A DNA stretch of 64,000 nt from contig ML679961.1 in the NCBI GenBank assembly GCA_007922225.1, forward strand, positions 3,632,477 to 3,696,476, written 5' to 3'. Each line of letters begins with the position of its first letter. The stretch's first letter is position 1. The translations under genes were made by a program, and so were the position numbers. Source of the DNA: Emydura subglobosa (taxonomy: Eukaryota; Chordata; Testudines; Chelidae). Below, one piece after another: positions 44,515-55,342 of this stretch. The notes below the pieces were generated by a model. It saw nothing but the letters and a program-made list of their open reading frames with translations. It had not been told where the DNA came from and did no database searches.

Positions 44515-44785
44515 ATGACAGCACTAGGGACAATGGACTCAAATTGTGGTGGGGGAGGTCTAGGTTGGATATTAGGAAAAACTTTCCACCTAGGAGGGTG
44601 GTGAAGCACTGGAATGGGTTACCTAGGGAGGTGGTGAAATCTCCATCCTTAGAGATTTTCAAGGTGTGGCTTGACAAAGCCCTGGCTGGATCATTTAGTT
44701 GGGGTTGGTCTTGCTTTGAGGAGGGGTTGGACTAGATACCTCCTGAGGTCCCTTGCAACCCTCATCTTCTCTGATTCTGTCTTGT
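44515..44785 (+). mobile_element. CR1 3' end fragment
   Basis: ORF2 C-terminus ([20 protein letters not shown] at 44,561 on) plus 3' UTR (GGACTAGATACCTCCTGAGG). Same subfamily as 3,712-5,420 and 50,650-51,123. The upstream border is near 44,515, where the CR1 wording starts. Confidence 0.9.
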
Positions 44786-44809
44786 GCAGCCCTAAATCCA
44801 GTCTTCACG

Positions 44810-45040
44810 TACCCAACAGTACTTTGTCCATGAGTAAATTTAGGCTGGAAATTAGTAGGTTTCTAACGATCAGAGGAGTGAGGGTCTCCTAGGAGGAATG
44901 GGGGCAAAAAACCTAACTGGTTTTAGGATGGAGCTTGATAAGTGTATGAATGAGATGATGTAATGACTTTAGCAGCAGTGTTGGAGTCAGGGACGCAGAA
45001 GGTCCCTTCTAGTTCTACACTCACAAAGAACCTCCTCAGT
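44810..45040 (+). mobile_element. CR1 3' end fragment, second subfamily
   Basis: AAATTTAGGCTGGAAATTAG, CTAACGATCAGAGGAGTGAG and AAGGTCCCTTCTAGTTCTAC belong to the 3' end of the subfamily also found on the minus strand at 51,829-52,873. It lies directly after the previous CR1, same orientation. Confidence 0.8.
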
Positions 45041-48000
45041 TCTGATCCTCAGGAATTGTGGAGAAAGGGCAGGATTTGCCTCCATATGACTTCAGTAGCA
45101 ATACTGAAGAAAACATGTTTTTAAATACGCTGCCTCTGTTTGTTTATACTACCTGTGTAAGATGGCAGATGCTGTGCACAAGAGATACTACGTACTGTAT
45201 TTTGACAGTCTATGTGCCGTACATGAAACCATGACTGCATTTGTTAGCCTCCATGATATAATGGCATGACAAAGAATAGACTAGGAAAAGGGAGGTGGTT
45301 TTAGTGGAAGGAGTTTGTAGATTTTTAAACCTTGGATGCACATCATTCTTCAGTGTGCTCTGCACTTTGATATCCCAAAGGGGGGTAATGCAACACTACC
45401 ATCTCGTGATTATTCTGGTGATTAAGGCGCTTCATACTGTCTCAGTTCTGAAGCTTCCCAATAGCCGTGGGCTTTGAAGCTAAGACAAATAATGAAGACA
45501 CACAGGATACAGCACCGCTTCTCTCCTGAGCTGTGGGTAAACCACTGGTTTTGATTTATTACCCACACACTACATAAGCACAGGACACAGATTTCCAAAC
45601 CGCTCTGAATCTTATGGTTCTTATAGGCTAGGCTATTTGCTAAAAAGCCTTTCGATAGTGAATGTCCTAATAGCAGTTAACTTGGAAATGTGAGTTTGAG
45701 TTGTGTTTACAATACATGTGTTTTGTTGCATTGGTCAGAACACGACTGAAATGAGAAACCTGAAGCTTACACCATGCATAGCTTAGCTTTCATTTGTTGC
45801 TGCTGGGTGTAACATGAAAAGGATTCAGTAATGTTGTGGGTTAGGTTAAACCTTATCAAAGCTGGTGAATGTAACAAATGTCCTTCCCTTGGGATAAATG
45901 AAAGAAACAATTAAACTCCTTTTATGGAAACGTTTGGTGCCTTTGCCCAAAACAGACACATGTCACTGCTCCAAAGAAAAGCAAGACACATGCAAAGCAG
46001 AAATTGAGCTATGTGGATGGAGGAGATTTGTGGGATATTGTTTCGTGTGTGTGACAGTGAGAGAAATGCCAATGAAGCTGGTAGAGAAGGCTGCAGATAG
46101 CCAAGGGCCCAGCCACAAAAGCAATGGTAGAGTGACTTTGGGGGGTGAGGGGTAGTGGGGGGAAAGTCAAGTGTTGGCCGGAAAGGGGTGTGGTGCTGTG
46201 AGCAAAGACACTTTCACTGTTTGTTCCTGCTGTCTGCAGGAAAACTGGACTTTGTACATTTGGGCATCAAAGAGGTACCTGATTCATCATCCATTCTTGT
46301 CAGCTAAGAATAGAAAAACAAACTAAGCAAGAATAACAGGCGGCTGTGACTGTGATACCCACTTCTGTATTGGGGGTTGCGAGCTGAAAGAAAATAATTG
46401 TTTGCTTGACCACAGTTACTCCATTTTGTTTTTTAGTGTTCTGCTTTCTGTTGAAATCACCCACCCACTCCTCTCCAATATGTTTATGGTGCTTATCTCT
46501 GCCAAGGTCAGAGAGAGAGATTAACAGGAGAAATGAGGAGTCAGCCTTAAGTAATTTTTGCTTTCTCTTCAGTCTTGGGAAATAGACTAGACAATTTTGA
46601 TAGATATGTTGAAATCTTCTGCCCTTATCTTTTCTGTTATGCATATGTTTATAGTTAGAAGAGGTAGAAAGTGTAAAGCCAATAGCAATAATAATAATTT
46701 GAGTGTACCAATAAGCATTAAGAATTTATGCATATGTAATTTCTTTGTTTGTGTTTGTATAAATATGCAAGAGAACATGCCTTCGGGGTCGCATACTGAC
46801 CACTTGCTGGGAAGTGTCCGACCTCTGCAGAAATAAAACTTGGAGACTGCCCAAATACCTGCTTAGATCTCTTTTTTTTTAAATCTGGTGCAGGGTAAAC
46901 GAACCTCATTTGGAATATTTTTCCGACAGAGCTTGGGTTAGAGGCTCACCACACTGATTTGTTTGTAATTCAGATATGTGACCGCCATTATTTCACTTTG
47001 TGATATGATCGTCTGACACTGGAAGAATGTGTCAGCTAAGATGTTGCGTCACATGAGATCACGACCTTGTGCCACCATCCAGGTTGGGAATACCTTCGCT
47101 CAGTTGACCTGAAAACTAGCGGTGGCATGATTTTCATCTAAAGTGCAGCAAGAGGCTTTCCTAAATGCTGAGATTTTTGCTGTTACAAAGGCAGAAATAT
47201 GCCGTTTCAATGCATCAATTTTGCAGGAGTCTCTGCTCATTTACATTTGTAAGGCTTCTTCATTTGTAGATTCCACATATGAATGTCCCTCCCACCCCCC
47301 ATGTATAAATGAAAGTTGTAGCAAGCCACAACCCTCCCCGCCCAGTACAGGCACATCCCAATCAAAACTACTAGGTGATACATAATTCTATTGCCTCCTG
47401 TTCCTCAGTCACAGGGCTGTTTGCCACCTTTTGAAGATCCTGTGACTGACCTGGGAGGTTACTTACTTAACCCTGATAGTTAAACCTGAGCACCAGGTTG
47501 CCCTTGCAATGGGAACACTTCTAATTCTAATCCTAGAGGTGGATTAGGAAAATAACAACTCAGTTTAAAACTGAAGGAATGTTGCAGTTTTTCTCCCCAC
47601 CATTTATTGGCCGACTCTATTATTTGGTAAAATGCGTAGGAGCCTGACCCAAAACCCAGTGATGTGAGTGACTCTTTCCATTGACTTCACTGAGCTCTGC
47701 GTTAGACTTGCCCTGCACACAGCATGGAAAGTGCTGAACAGACAGGCCATGAGATACAAGCTGAGCACCTAACTGTCTCCATTGACTTCATGGGAGCGTC
47801 TTGCATGTGCCCCACTTTTGAGAATACAGCCGTTTCTTTTAGTGTCCACAGATGGGGCTTAGGAGCTTAAATTTAGGGAGTTTTTTTGGTTGAACTCTTG
47901 TTCATGAGGTCTCAGCCCACCTGCTGGAGTTCTTCCTTGCCAGGTCTAGAGACATGCGGTGGTGGTTGCATTAAAGCAGTGACACTTGTATTTAGCATAT
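45041..48000. other. No gene seen
   Basis: About 3 kb without a recognised gene. 46,300-46,870 has an LTR-like feel (AATAAAACTTGGAGA near 46,831) without borders. 47,640-47,830 has scattered short phrases of reptile dispersed repeats. Open frames of 60-114 codons lack domains. Confidence 0.45.
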
Positions 48001-48242
48001 AAGGTGTGTCTGCACAGCAACTAGACACCAGCGCCTGGCCCGTGCCAGCTGACTTGGCCTTGCTGGTCTGGGGCTGAGGGGCTGTTTCATTGCTGGGTAG
48101 ACTTCCAGGCTCAGGCTGGAGCCTGAGCTGTGGGACCCTCCCTCCTCACAGGGATGAAAATGAAACAACTTGAGTCCCGCGAGCCTGAGTTGGCTGGCAT
48201 GGGCTAGCCGTGGGTGTCTAGCGGCTGTGTAGACAAACCCTT
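48001..48242. mobile_element. Foldback MITE, about 240 bp
   Basis: The left end (AAGGTGTGTCTGCACAGC, CTAGACACC) and right end (GGTGTCTAGCGGCTGTGT, AGACAAACCCTT) are inverted copies of about 35 bp, and the interior is also partly palindromic (GCCAGCTGACTTGGC against GAGTTGGCTGGCATGGGC). Familiar as a very common turtle foldback element. The short target duplication is not certain. Confidence 0.75.
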
Positions 48243-48323
48243 ATGTACTGGTTAAACATTACATAACACAACAATCTGAGCCTATTGTAAACTACAGCTT
48301 ACCACAGTCCAGTACCTGGCCTT

Positions 48324-48660
48324 CTAAAATGGAGCTAGCCTTATCGTGTTTGCGTTCATGTTCCACTTCCTTAAAGGAGAGAGGCAGCTGCTCCACACAA
48401 CCTGCATCCTCCACCTGCCACATCGTAATCCACAAGCCAGTGTAACTTTACCTTGCTGATCTCTGGTGGGATAAGCCTGGGTGTAACATTTAAAATGGTC
48501 CCTCACCACCAAGATATTTGCAGTACCCTGGTGATCAGTCTCTAATGACAAAGTCCATAAAGACCAGCTCCATGGGTGCTGAACTTGTGATGCAGACAAG
48601 AGGAGCTGTCTGCTTAGGCAGAGCCTTTTGTCAGATACACCTGGTACAGGTGTGAACATG
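48324..48660 (-). pseudogene. Ty3/Gypsy integrase, core start
   Basis: The minus frame reads SLETDHQGTANILVVRDHFK, then QAYPTRDQQGKVTLACGL, the beginning of a Gypsy integrase catalytic core with its first Asp in VRDHF. The core ends without the second Asp and Glu; the element is truncated at about 48,320, close to the MITE at 48,001-48,242. Confidence 0.75.
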
Positions 48661-49199
48661 ATGCCTTAACTAGGGCCTCCAACCGCTCTACTTTCAGGTG
48701 ACCCATTCGCTTGTGGCAGGCCAGTACTTCTGTAGTAGCACCAACTGCTTTGGGTGAGGCCTCTGGATGCTTCTGCCCTTGATAAAGTCATCCATCCCGA
48801 ACCAATAGGCAATCCCACTCCTTTAGCAAAAGGGCCTCCTCTGGCTGAGAGAGCCTTTGGATCCTTTCCCCTTTCCCATGCGTGGACTGGCTCACTGGGC
48901 ATACTCCACCTTTTGATCCTTTAGTCTGGGCAGCTGAGGGTCCTGTACTCTAGTAAAACTTGAGTAGACTGTGGGTATGACTTCTAGTGGTGCCCCAAGA
49001 CAGTCAATCACTCACGATCCATTGGCCGTGGATTTTTTTCACCATGGATACCAGTTGGCATAAAGCTCTAAATTCAGGGGTCCCCACATTCATTCAATCA
49101 TTGGGTGATAAATCCTGAGTGTGAAGCCAATGAGACAAAGCATCTGCATCCATGTTTGTTTGGCTGGGTTGGTACCACAGGCAGAGTGTACCGCTAACT

Positions 49200-50474
49200 A
49201 CCGGTGTCCTGCTATGCATAATTTCACTGTCTTCATGTATATCCAAGGGTTATCAGTCTTTATGATGAACTTGGCTCCATAGAGGTGGTCATGGAACCTC
49301 TGTCATGGCCTGTTTTAATACCAGGAACTCCCTTTGAGCAGGGTAGTTTTCTCTGAGGTGGTACGAGGCCTCAACTCTCAAAAGCTACTGGTTGGAGTTT
49401 GCCCTCATGCTCTTGATAAAGGACGGCTCCTGACCTGGTGTAGCTTGCATCAACATGGAGTGCATGTAGCAGGGTGGGATCGGCATACACCAAAACAGGT
49501 GCTTGAGTGAGCTGACGAATGATTTTACAGAAAGATTCTTCGCACTCAGAAGTCCACCACTTTTCGAAAGGCGCACCTACATTAAAGTATTGAGGCTGGG
49601 GTGGGTTCCTCTTGGTGAGCTCTGAGTGCATGCATGATGTGGGAAAAATTCTTTATGGACTTGTGGTGGTATCTGCAGAATCCCAGAAACAACTATAATT
49701 CAAGAGCCGTGGGCCTTGGCCAGGTGGTTACCGCTTTCACCTTCTTGGGGTCCATAGCTATACCATCAGCGGACACTGTCCCACATATTGCACTGATGTC
49801 TGGCAGAAGATGCCCTTGTCTAAGGATAACCAAGGCCAGCCTCTTCTAAATGATCCAGGACTTTACACAGCCGAGTCTCATGTTCTTCTAAAGTGCATCC
49901 AAACACCGTGATGTCATCCAGGTACACCAGACGCACTAACAGGTTCATGTCCCCTACCACCTGCTCCATGAGTCGCTGAAATGTGATCAGAGCCCTAGAC
50001 ACCCCCTGGGGCATGCGATTAAATTGGTAAAACCCCACAGGGCAGATGAACGTCATCTTCTCCTGGTCTTCTGGTGACACGGGTAGTTGATAGTATCTAC
50101 TGTGGAGATCAAGGGCAGAGAAACAGGAACTGCCATTCAGGCTATCCAAAGCATCATCCACCCAGGGTATTGTGTATTGGTTTGGGATTGTCCACTGGTT
50201 CAGAGTGCAATAGTTGACACATGCACAACTTGTCACGTCTCTTTCATACTATGATTGGCAATGCGTAGGGGCTCCTGGATTCCTCAATGATAGCTGCTTG
50301 GGCCATTTCCTGTAGGTGCTGCCTCACATCTTTGATGTCAGGGGCGGCTAATCGTCTCAACCTCTTGAAAAGGCCAACCATCCTGCATTTGGATATGGCG
50401 CACCATAGCGTGAGCACCCCCAACATCCCACTTGTGTAGAGAAAACAGCCTTCCTCTTGGCTAACTTCTTGCAC
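49200..50474 (-). pseudogene. Ty3/Gypsy reverse transcriptase and RNase H
   Basis: 50,474-50,244 leads into RT (LQEMAQAAIIEESRSPYA). 50,236-49,820 holds the palm: VNYCTLNQWTIPNQYTIP, FSALDLHSRYYQLPV (first Asp), FYQFNRMPQGV and RLVYLDDITVFG with an intact YLDD at 49,924-49,913. 49,631-49,371 gives the RT connection and RNase H start (PVLVYADPTLLHALHVDAS), and 49,360-49,200 the rest (ENYPAQREFLVLKQAMTE). Frameshifts occur near 50,240, 49,810 and 49,370. The palm block is the best-preserved coding stretch in the window, which suggests a fairly young element. Confidence 0.88.
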
Positions 50475-50649
50475 AGGTCATTCTTCCACTTGGCAGGAAC
50501 AGGGGAATCCCCAAACTGGAAACTATCCCTCCCAAAAGTCTAGCCTTGGTCCCCTCTTGGGATGGGGGGCACACTCACTCACCGGCATGTGGCTTTACAT
50601 AAAGCATGTATTGGCAGCTCCTGCAGATAGTTGTTCCCTGCCATCTCAC

Positions 50650-51123
50650 TACAGAAAGGATGTGGACAAATTGCAAAAAGTGCAGGGGAGGGTAACAAAT
50701 TAGGGGGCTGGAGCACAAGCCTGCTTCCCTCAATCTCTTCTCATAAGTCTTGTTTAGTCTGCAGAAGAGAAGAATGAGGGGGGGATTTGATAGCAGCCTT
50801 TAACTACCTGAAAGGAGGTTCCACGGAGGATGGAGTGAGGCTGTTCTCAGTGGTGGCAGATGACAGAACAAGGAACAATGGTCTCAAGTTGCAGGGGGGG
50901 GGAAGTCTAGGTTGGATATTAGGAAAAAGCTTTTCACTAGGAAGGTGGTGAAGCACTGGAATGGGTTACCTAGAGAGGTGGTGGAATCTCCATCCTTAGA
51001 GGTTTTTAAGGCCCAGCTTGACAAAGCCCTGGCTGGGATGATTTAATTGGGGTTGGTCCTGCTTTGAGCAGGGGTTTGGACTAGGTGACCTCCTGAGGTC
51101 CCTTCCACCTCTAATCTTCTGTG
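50650..51123 (+). mobile_element. CR1 fragment inside Gypsy pol, with flanking ATCTCAC
   Basis: Plus-strand CR1 3' part (GTCTAGGTTGGATATTAGGA, GAAGCACTGGAATGGGTTAC, TGAGCAGGGGTTTGGACTAG). ATCTCAC flanks it at 50,643-50,649 and 51,124-51,130, a possible 7-bp target duplication. It is opposite in orientation to the host Gypsy element. Confidence 0.88.
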
Positions 51124-51380
51124 ATCTCACGACACTTCTGCACCAATCTCTGGAACAGGTTTACATTGGTCCCTAGGATTGAAGGTGCATACTCTTCCCT
51201 CTGGATCTGGGCAGACAAGGGCCAATATTTCTATTTTCCAGTTACCCTTGCAACATCCTTTGTAAACTGGACCTTCAACAGGATATATCCCCGATAAGGG
51301 CAGGATATATTCCCCAGACAGTTAGGCTGGACAGGAGATGCAAGGGGTAAATGCTGCAGGTGTTCTCAGTAGTAAGATTA

Positions 51381-51425
51381 ATACAGTATGGTGACCTGTG
51401 AGCTGCTGTCCAACAACGCCTCCCA
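51381..51425 (-). pseudogene. Ty3/Gypsy protease active-site remnant
   Basis: Minus reading gives WEALLDSSSQVTILY. The family motif is LLDSGSQVT, so the Gly of the D-S/T-G triplet is replaced by Ser, and a stop follows within a few codons. The rest of the protease toward 51,275 is in another frame. Confidence 0.65.
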
Positions 51426-51614
51426 CAATTCCCTCTATACAGATGGGAACCACAGCCTGTGGTCCTACCAGCCCATCTGGGTAACCTCAGTCTGTTGCTG
51501 GGGAGCCTTGGAATTTCAGGTCTTGGGTTGCTCCTTCCAAAAGCCTCGTTGGTGTTTCCCTGAAGCTCCCTAATGGTTTGCTGCAATCTTCAAGGTACCC
51601 TTGTGTGGTCTGTC

Positions 51615-51690
51615 TTGTTCTGGCAATCCAAGGCGTAGTGCCCATCTCTCCCACAGTTGTAACAGAAACCTTCTCACAGGCTATCACCCT
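51615..51690 (-). pseudogene. Gag zinc knuckle (CCHC)
   Basis: Minus reading gives CYNCGRDGHYALDC at 51,666-51,623, a perfect C-x2-C-x4-H-x4-C RNA-binding knuckle, preceded by a Gly and Phe. It closes the gag of the PNMA-like element; in the intact element it lay next to the capsid now separated by a CR1 insertion. Confidence 0.8.
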
Positions 51691-51828
51691 GCCTGCTATT
51701 CTCCCCTCTTGTGAGTAACACAGTGTAGCCCTGAGCTTTCATCATGGCCACTTCTCAGGTCAAATCTCTCAGAACTGCTGCTGCTGATAGGGCCTCCTCC
51801 CTTTTTTCTGAGCATCCCGGTGGTGTCA

Positions 51829-52873
51829 CTGATACTCATAGACTCTAAGGTCAGAAGGGACCATTATGATCATCTAGTCTGATCTCCTGCACAACGCAGG
51901 ACAGAACTTCACCCACCCATTCCTGTAATAGACCCCTAACCTAAGACTGAATTATTGAAGTCCTCAAATAATGATTTAAAGACTTCAAGGTCCAGAGAAT
52001 CCACCAGCAACTGATCCACGCCCTATGCTACAGAGGAAGGTGAAAGACCAATTCCTTCCCGACCCCAAATATGGTGATCAGTTAAACTCTGAGCATGTGG
52101 ACAAGCCTCACCAGCCAGACACCCAAGAAAGAATTCTCTGTAGTAACTCAGAACCCACCCCCTCTAACATCCCATCACAGCCATTGGGCATATCTACTGC
52201 TAGTAATCTGAGATCAGTCAATTGCCAAATCAGGCTGTCCCATCATACCATCCCTTCCATAAACTTATCAAGCTCAGTTTTGAAGCCAGCTAGGTTTCTT
52301 GCCCCCACTGCTCCCCTTGGAAGCCTGTTCCAGAACATCACTCCCCTGATGGTTAGAAACCTTCGTCTAATTTCAAGTCTAAACTTCCTGATGGCCAGTA
52401 TATATCCATTTGTTCTTGTGTCCACCTTGGTGCTGAATTTAAGTAATTTGTCTCCCTCTCTGGTATTTATCCCTCTGCTCTGTATAAATACATCAATCAT
52501 ATCTCCCCTCAGCCTTCTTTTGGTTAGGCTAAACAAGCCAAGCTCTTTGCATTTCCTTTCATAAGGCAGGTTTTCCATTCCTCAGATCATCTTAGAAGCC
52601 CTTCTCTGCACCTGTTCCAGCTTGAATTCATCTTTCTTAAACATGAGAGATGAGAACTACACACAGTAATCCAGATAAGGTCTGATCAACACCTTGTAGG
52701 GAGGTGTTAGTACCGTTGTATCTCTACTGAAAATACCTCGCCTGATGCATCCTAGGACCACATTAGCTTTTTTCACAGCCACATCACATTGGCAGCTTAG
52801 TCATCCTGTGATCAGCCGACATGCCCAGGTCCTTCTCTTCCTCTGTCACTTCCAACTGATGCATCCCCAGCTT
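51829..52873 (-). mobile_element. CR1 LINE inside gag, minus strand
   Basis: The 3' end is at 51,829 (ATACTCATAGACTCTAAGGT, then GGACCATTATGATCATCTAG). It covers the CR1 3' UTR and the last part of ORF2; the minus frame 52,578-52,243 reads LTKRRLRGDMIDVFI, then FSTKVDTRTNGYIL and RLEIRRRFLTIRGVMFWNRL. The 5' border is near 52,873. Confidence 0.9.
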
Positions 52874-52989
52874 CCAACTCCCTGCCCACTTCAGCTGCAT
52901 CACTGCATTCACCTACAACAATTTCTCCTCCTCTTCACATATCTCTCAAATGAGATCATGGAATGAAGGGGGTTTGGGCCTCGATCCCT

Positions 52990-53890
52990 CAGCTGCAGTC
53001 ACCACAACATCAACCCATCTTGTCAAGTGCCCCCAGAGGACCTGCTCCAACCTAGCAGAATCCAATGCACTTGGCGGGATTTCCTTCCTTCTGCACTAGT
53101 TGCTGCAGCAAATCCTCCAGTCTCCTGATGAAATCTGACAACTGTTCGTGGGGCTCCTGATAAGTGTGGTGGAAATGTGAATACAGCCCTTCACCACTAT
53201 CAGTGGTGCCGTGGACACTCGGGTGGCTAAATAGTCATGCACTTTTGCAACTGGTTGGGAGCCTTTCATTACTTGGGTGATTCGCATGGCAGGTCCCCTC
53301 AGACTGTTGCGCACCCATTTCTGCTTCTCCGCATTAGAGCATTCCCAGTCTTGGACAAGGGGCATGGCAAAATCCTTCCAGGTCTCATCATCCTCCCCTG
53401 AGGGTACAGGTGACACCTGAGAGAAAGCGTAAACACTTGTGTGGTGTACTGAAGTCAGCGTATGAAAGTGCATCTTTGAGGGCGTTCCCTAGCTCTCTGG
53501 CCCACTCCACCAGGCTGGGTGCTGCAGGTGTTGGAGTCCCATCTATTACCAGTATTAATTCCTCTTTTGTCTGCTTCTCATCCACCATCAGAGCTCGCAG
53601 TTTCTGTGCTACGAATCCACCTCCAGTGACACAGATGCACTAGCGGAGGACTGCTCTGGCCCCAGAACTGTCCAGGAGGTGCCTCCCACTTGCCCCTCTT
53701 TGGGCACCTTATCAAAACCTGCTTCCTTGGAGTGAGGTATAGTGCCACCACGCCTTCGCCTCCCGGCTGTAAATACAGGTGTGGACCTTCACTCTCCCCA
53801 GGATTGCCGCTGCATCTAGGTACTCCTCAATTTCACTGGGTTCCATCTCTTCTGGGAACCCTGCAACCAGCATAGCCTTGGTTACTGAGA
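52990..53890 (-). pseudogene. PNMA-like gag of the Gypsy element
   Basis: Minus-strand reading. An N-terminal block (53,880-53,715) reads KAMLVAGFPEEMEPSEIEEY and ILGRVKVHTCIYSRE, resembling the RRM-like N-terminus of PNMA proteins (LLVLGIP-like start, acidic EIEE helix, strand GRVKV). After a frameshift come a Pro/Ala-rich linker and the capsid: LRFLSGV and PVPSGEDD, ETWKDFAMPLVQDW, then EKQKWVRNSLRGPAMRITQV with the SLRGPA hallmark at 53,305-53,288, and QPVAKVHDYLATRV. The end of the capsid, with YQEPHEQLSDFIRRLEDLL, runs to about 53,100 in another frame. Gag would assemble capsids around element RNA. Linkage to RT, RNase H and integrase shows this is an element, not a domesticated PNMA gene. 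Confidence 0.8.
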
Positions 53891-54800
53891 GTCAAGCCCC
53901 TCGTCTTCCGGTAATCTTTTTTTGGGTTGACTAAGGAAAATCACTCGTGTGTGTAATCAAGTGTAACTTAGTGGCCCCGTGGTCAAGATGGAGTCTGCTC
54001 TGCAGGCAGCTCTGGCTAAGAAAACACAGCAGGGAAAGTCCCTTCCACCCTAGGGGCACCTGTTTCAGCCCCCCCCCCCCACCTCACAGAGCACACACAA
54101 ATAGTACAATGAATATAGGAAATGTAAATATTTATTTACAGAGGGATGAATGGAGACAAAGCATAGGGGGAAAGGTAGGGGAGCAGTTACATTCAACACA
54201 GACACACACTGCAAGGGCAGACACTGAACAATGTGTCTGCACTCAGTTCAGGAGTCCTGGGCAAAGTTCCAGTCCGGGTGTGAATCTTGAGGGCTCCTGG
54301 TCGTCCTCGGCACCAGTGAACGTTCCCCAGCAAACCCTTCTAGTGCCCTCTTCTGCTGCTCTCTGCAAACCCACCCAGAGCGACACCCTCCCTCCTTATT
54401 CCCAGTGCAGACTCACAAGCCCCAGTGCACCCAGCCCCCTACAGCTCTGTGCAGCAGTGGTATAGGGTCCAGCTCCGGTTTGTCCTTGGGCAATTCCTCC
54501 CTGGCCTAGTGCGCCTCTGAGCTCTGTCCTGGGGCATCCCCGGGCGGCCGTTCTGTCCCTCCCAGGCTTCCAGCAGGTTCTCAGCTGCTTCACTCTGTGT
54601 GAGAGCCTGTTTGCTTCAGCCCTCTTCCAGGGAGCTCCAGACACACACTCCCTGTTGCTTTTCCTCCTGCTACACTCTGTTCCAGGGAGAGGAAGTGCTG
54701 TTTTTGGGGTGGGGATGGGGGGGCAATCAGCACTGCTTCCCCTCAGGACACAGCTTTAAAGGGGCCATACTCTCTAAACCCCAAAGGGTTACACCAGTAT
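53891..54800. repeat. Unclassified GC-rich sequence, possible leader or LTR
   Basis: Upstream of the PNMA-like gag in its orientation. A C run (54,069-54,081) and, on the minus strand, an AATAAATATTT polyadenylation-like motif near 54,137 are present. No TG...CA borders and no second copy, so LTR identity is unproven. Open frames here (up to 172 codons) show no domain. Confidence 0.35.
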
Positions 54801-55106
54801 TTTCAGGGGGACTGGAAGTTCGCGGTAATGTTATGCAACAGCAGTTGCCTCATGTCTGTCACGGGCAGGTTACAAACTAAAATATGCATTAAAACAAGAT
54901 TACACATAATGAAGGATACAGACAAGTTACTCTCCATATGCTCTGGAGGAATCCATAAGGCTAATGATGTGTGCTCCAACCTGGCCATCATGTTGCCAGC
55001 TGTATTACACACGGTTTAATTTGCTTTCAGGGGGTTTTAGAATACTCCCCCCACCCCCCCCGATGAAAACCTAAATCATGTACTTTATTCTGTGTCCTTT
55101 TCTAAG

Positions 55107-55342
55107 ATCGCACATGCTGCTCTTAAACATTTCTTCATCAATCTATTCAATGAATTAGAAGTTCAAACCCAGACCCAACAGGCAGTACATTTATTGTCCA
55201 ACTTTGCCTCTGGAAAAGAAAAGTCTAGTGATCAAGATGTTTTGGATTCAGCTAGTGCATGGGATAGGTTCTCCATGCATATGCTCTACAGCCTGATCAA
55301 TGCACAGTGTTTTGGGGGAAAGTTTGATAATATAGTGGATGG
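55107..55342 (+). CDS. Candidate internal exon of an unidentified host gene
   Basis: A 236-bp open block of 78 codons plus 2 bases. It is preceded by a good acceptor (pyrimidine tract TTCTGTGTCCTTTTCTAAG ending at 55,106) and followed by a donor (GG|GTAAAA at 55,343). The translation has no low complexity and is amphipathic and helical (ALKHFFINLFNELEVQTQ, QAVHLLSNFASGKE, DSASAWDRFSMHMLYSLIN), like an ARM/HEAT-type or other helical-repeat protein. There is no ATG at the start, as expected for an internal exon; it would be phase 0 at the start and phase 2 at the end. I do not recognise the gene, and no partner exon was found in the window, so it may be a lone exon in a gene with long introns, a retrocopy, or chance. 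Confidence 0.4.

Larger units (their letters stand above)
48320..53890 (-). mobile_element. Ty3/Gypsy element with PNMA-like gag, minus strand
   Basis: Minus-strand order: gag N-terminal domain (53,880-53,715), gag capsid (53,590-52,990), CCHC knuckle (51,666-51,623), protease (51,425-51,381), RT (50,474-49,820), RNase H (49,631-49,200) and the start of integrase (48,660-48,324). Two CR1 copies are inserted: 51,829-52,873 (minus) between capsid and knuckle and 50,650-51,123 (plus) between protease and RT. The 3' part of integrase and the 3' LTR are missing. A 5' LTR was not recognised in 53,900-54,800. Confidence 0.85.

Noticed and set aside
52025..52564. 179-codon plus-strand frame
   Set aside because: It is the complement of a minus-strand CR1; the minus translation shows CR1 ORF2 motifs.
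52990..53890. Domesticated PNMA gene
   Set aside because: The gag is followed in the same orientation by knuckle, protease, RT, RNase H and integrase, and it is frameshifted.
53947..54465. 172-codon plus-strand frame
   Set aside because: Pro/Ser/His/Thr-rich, no domain, and in GC-rich sequence upstream of a retroelement gag.
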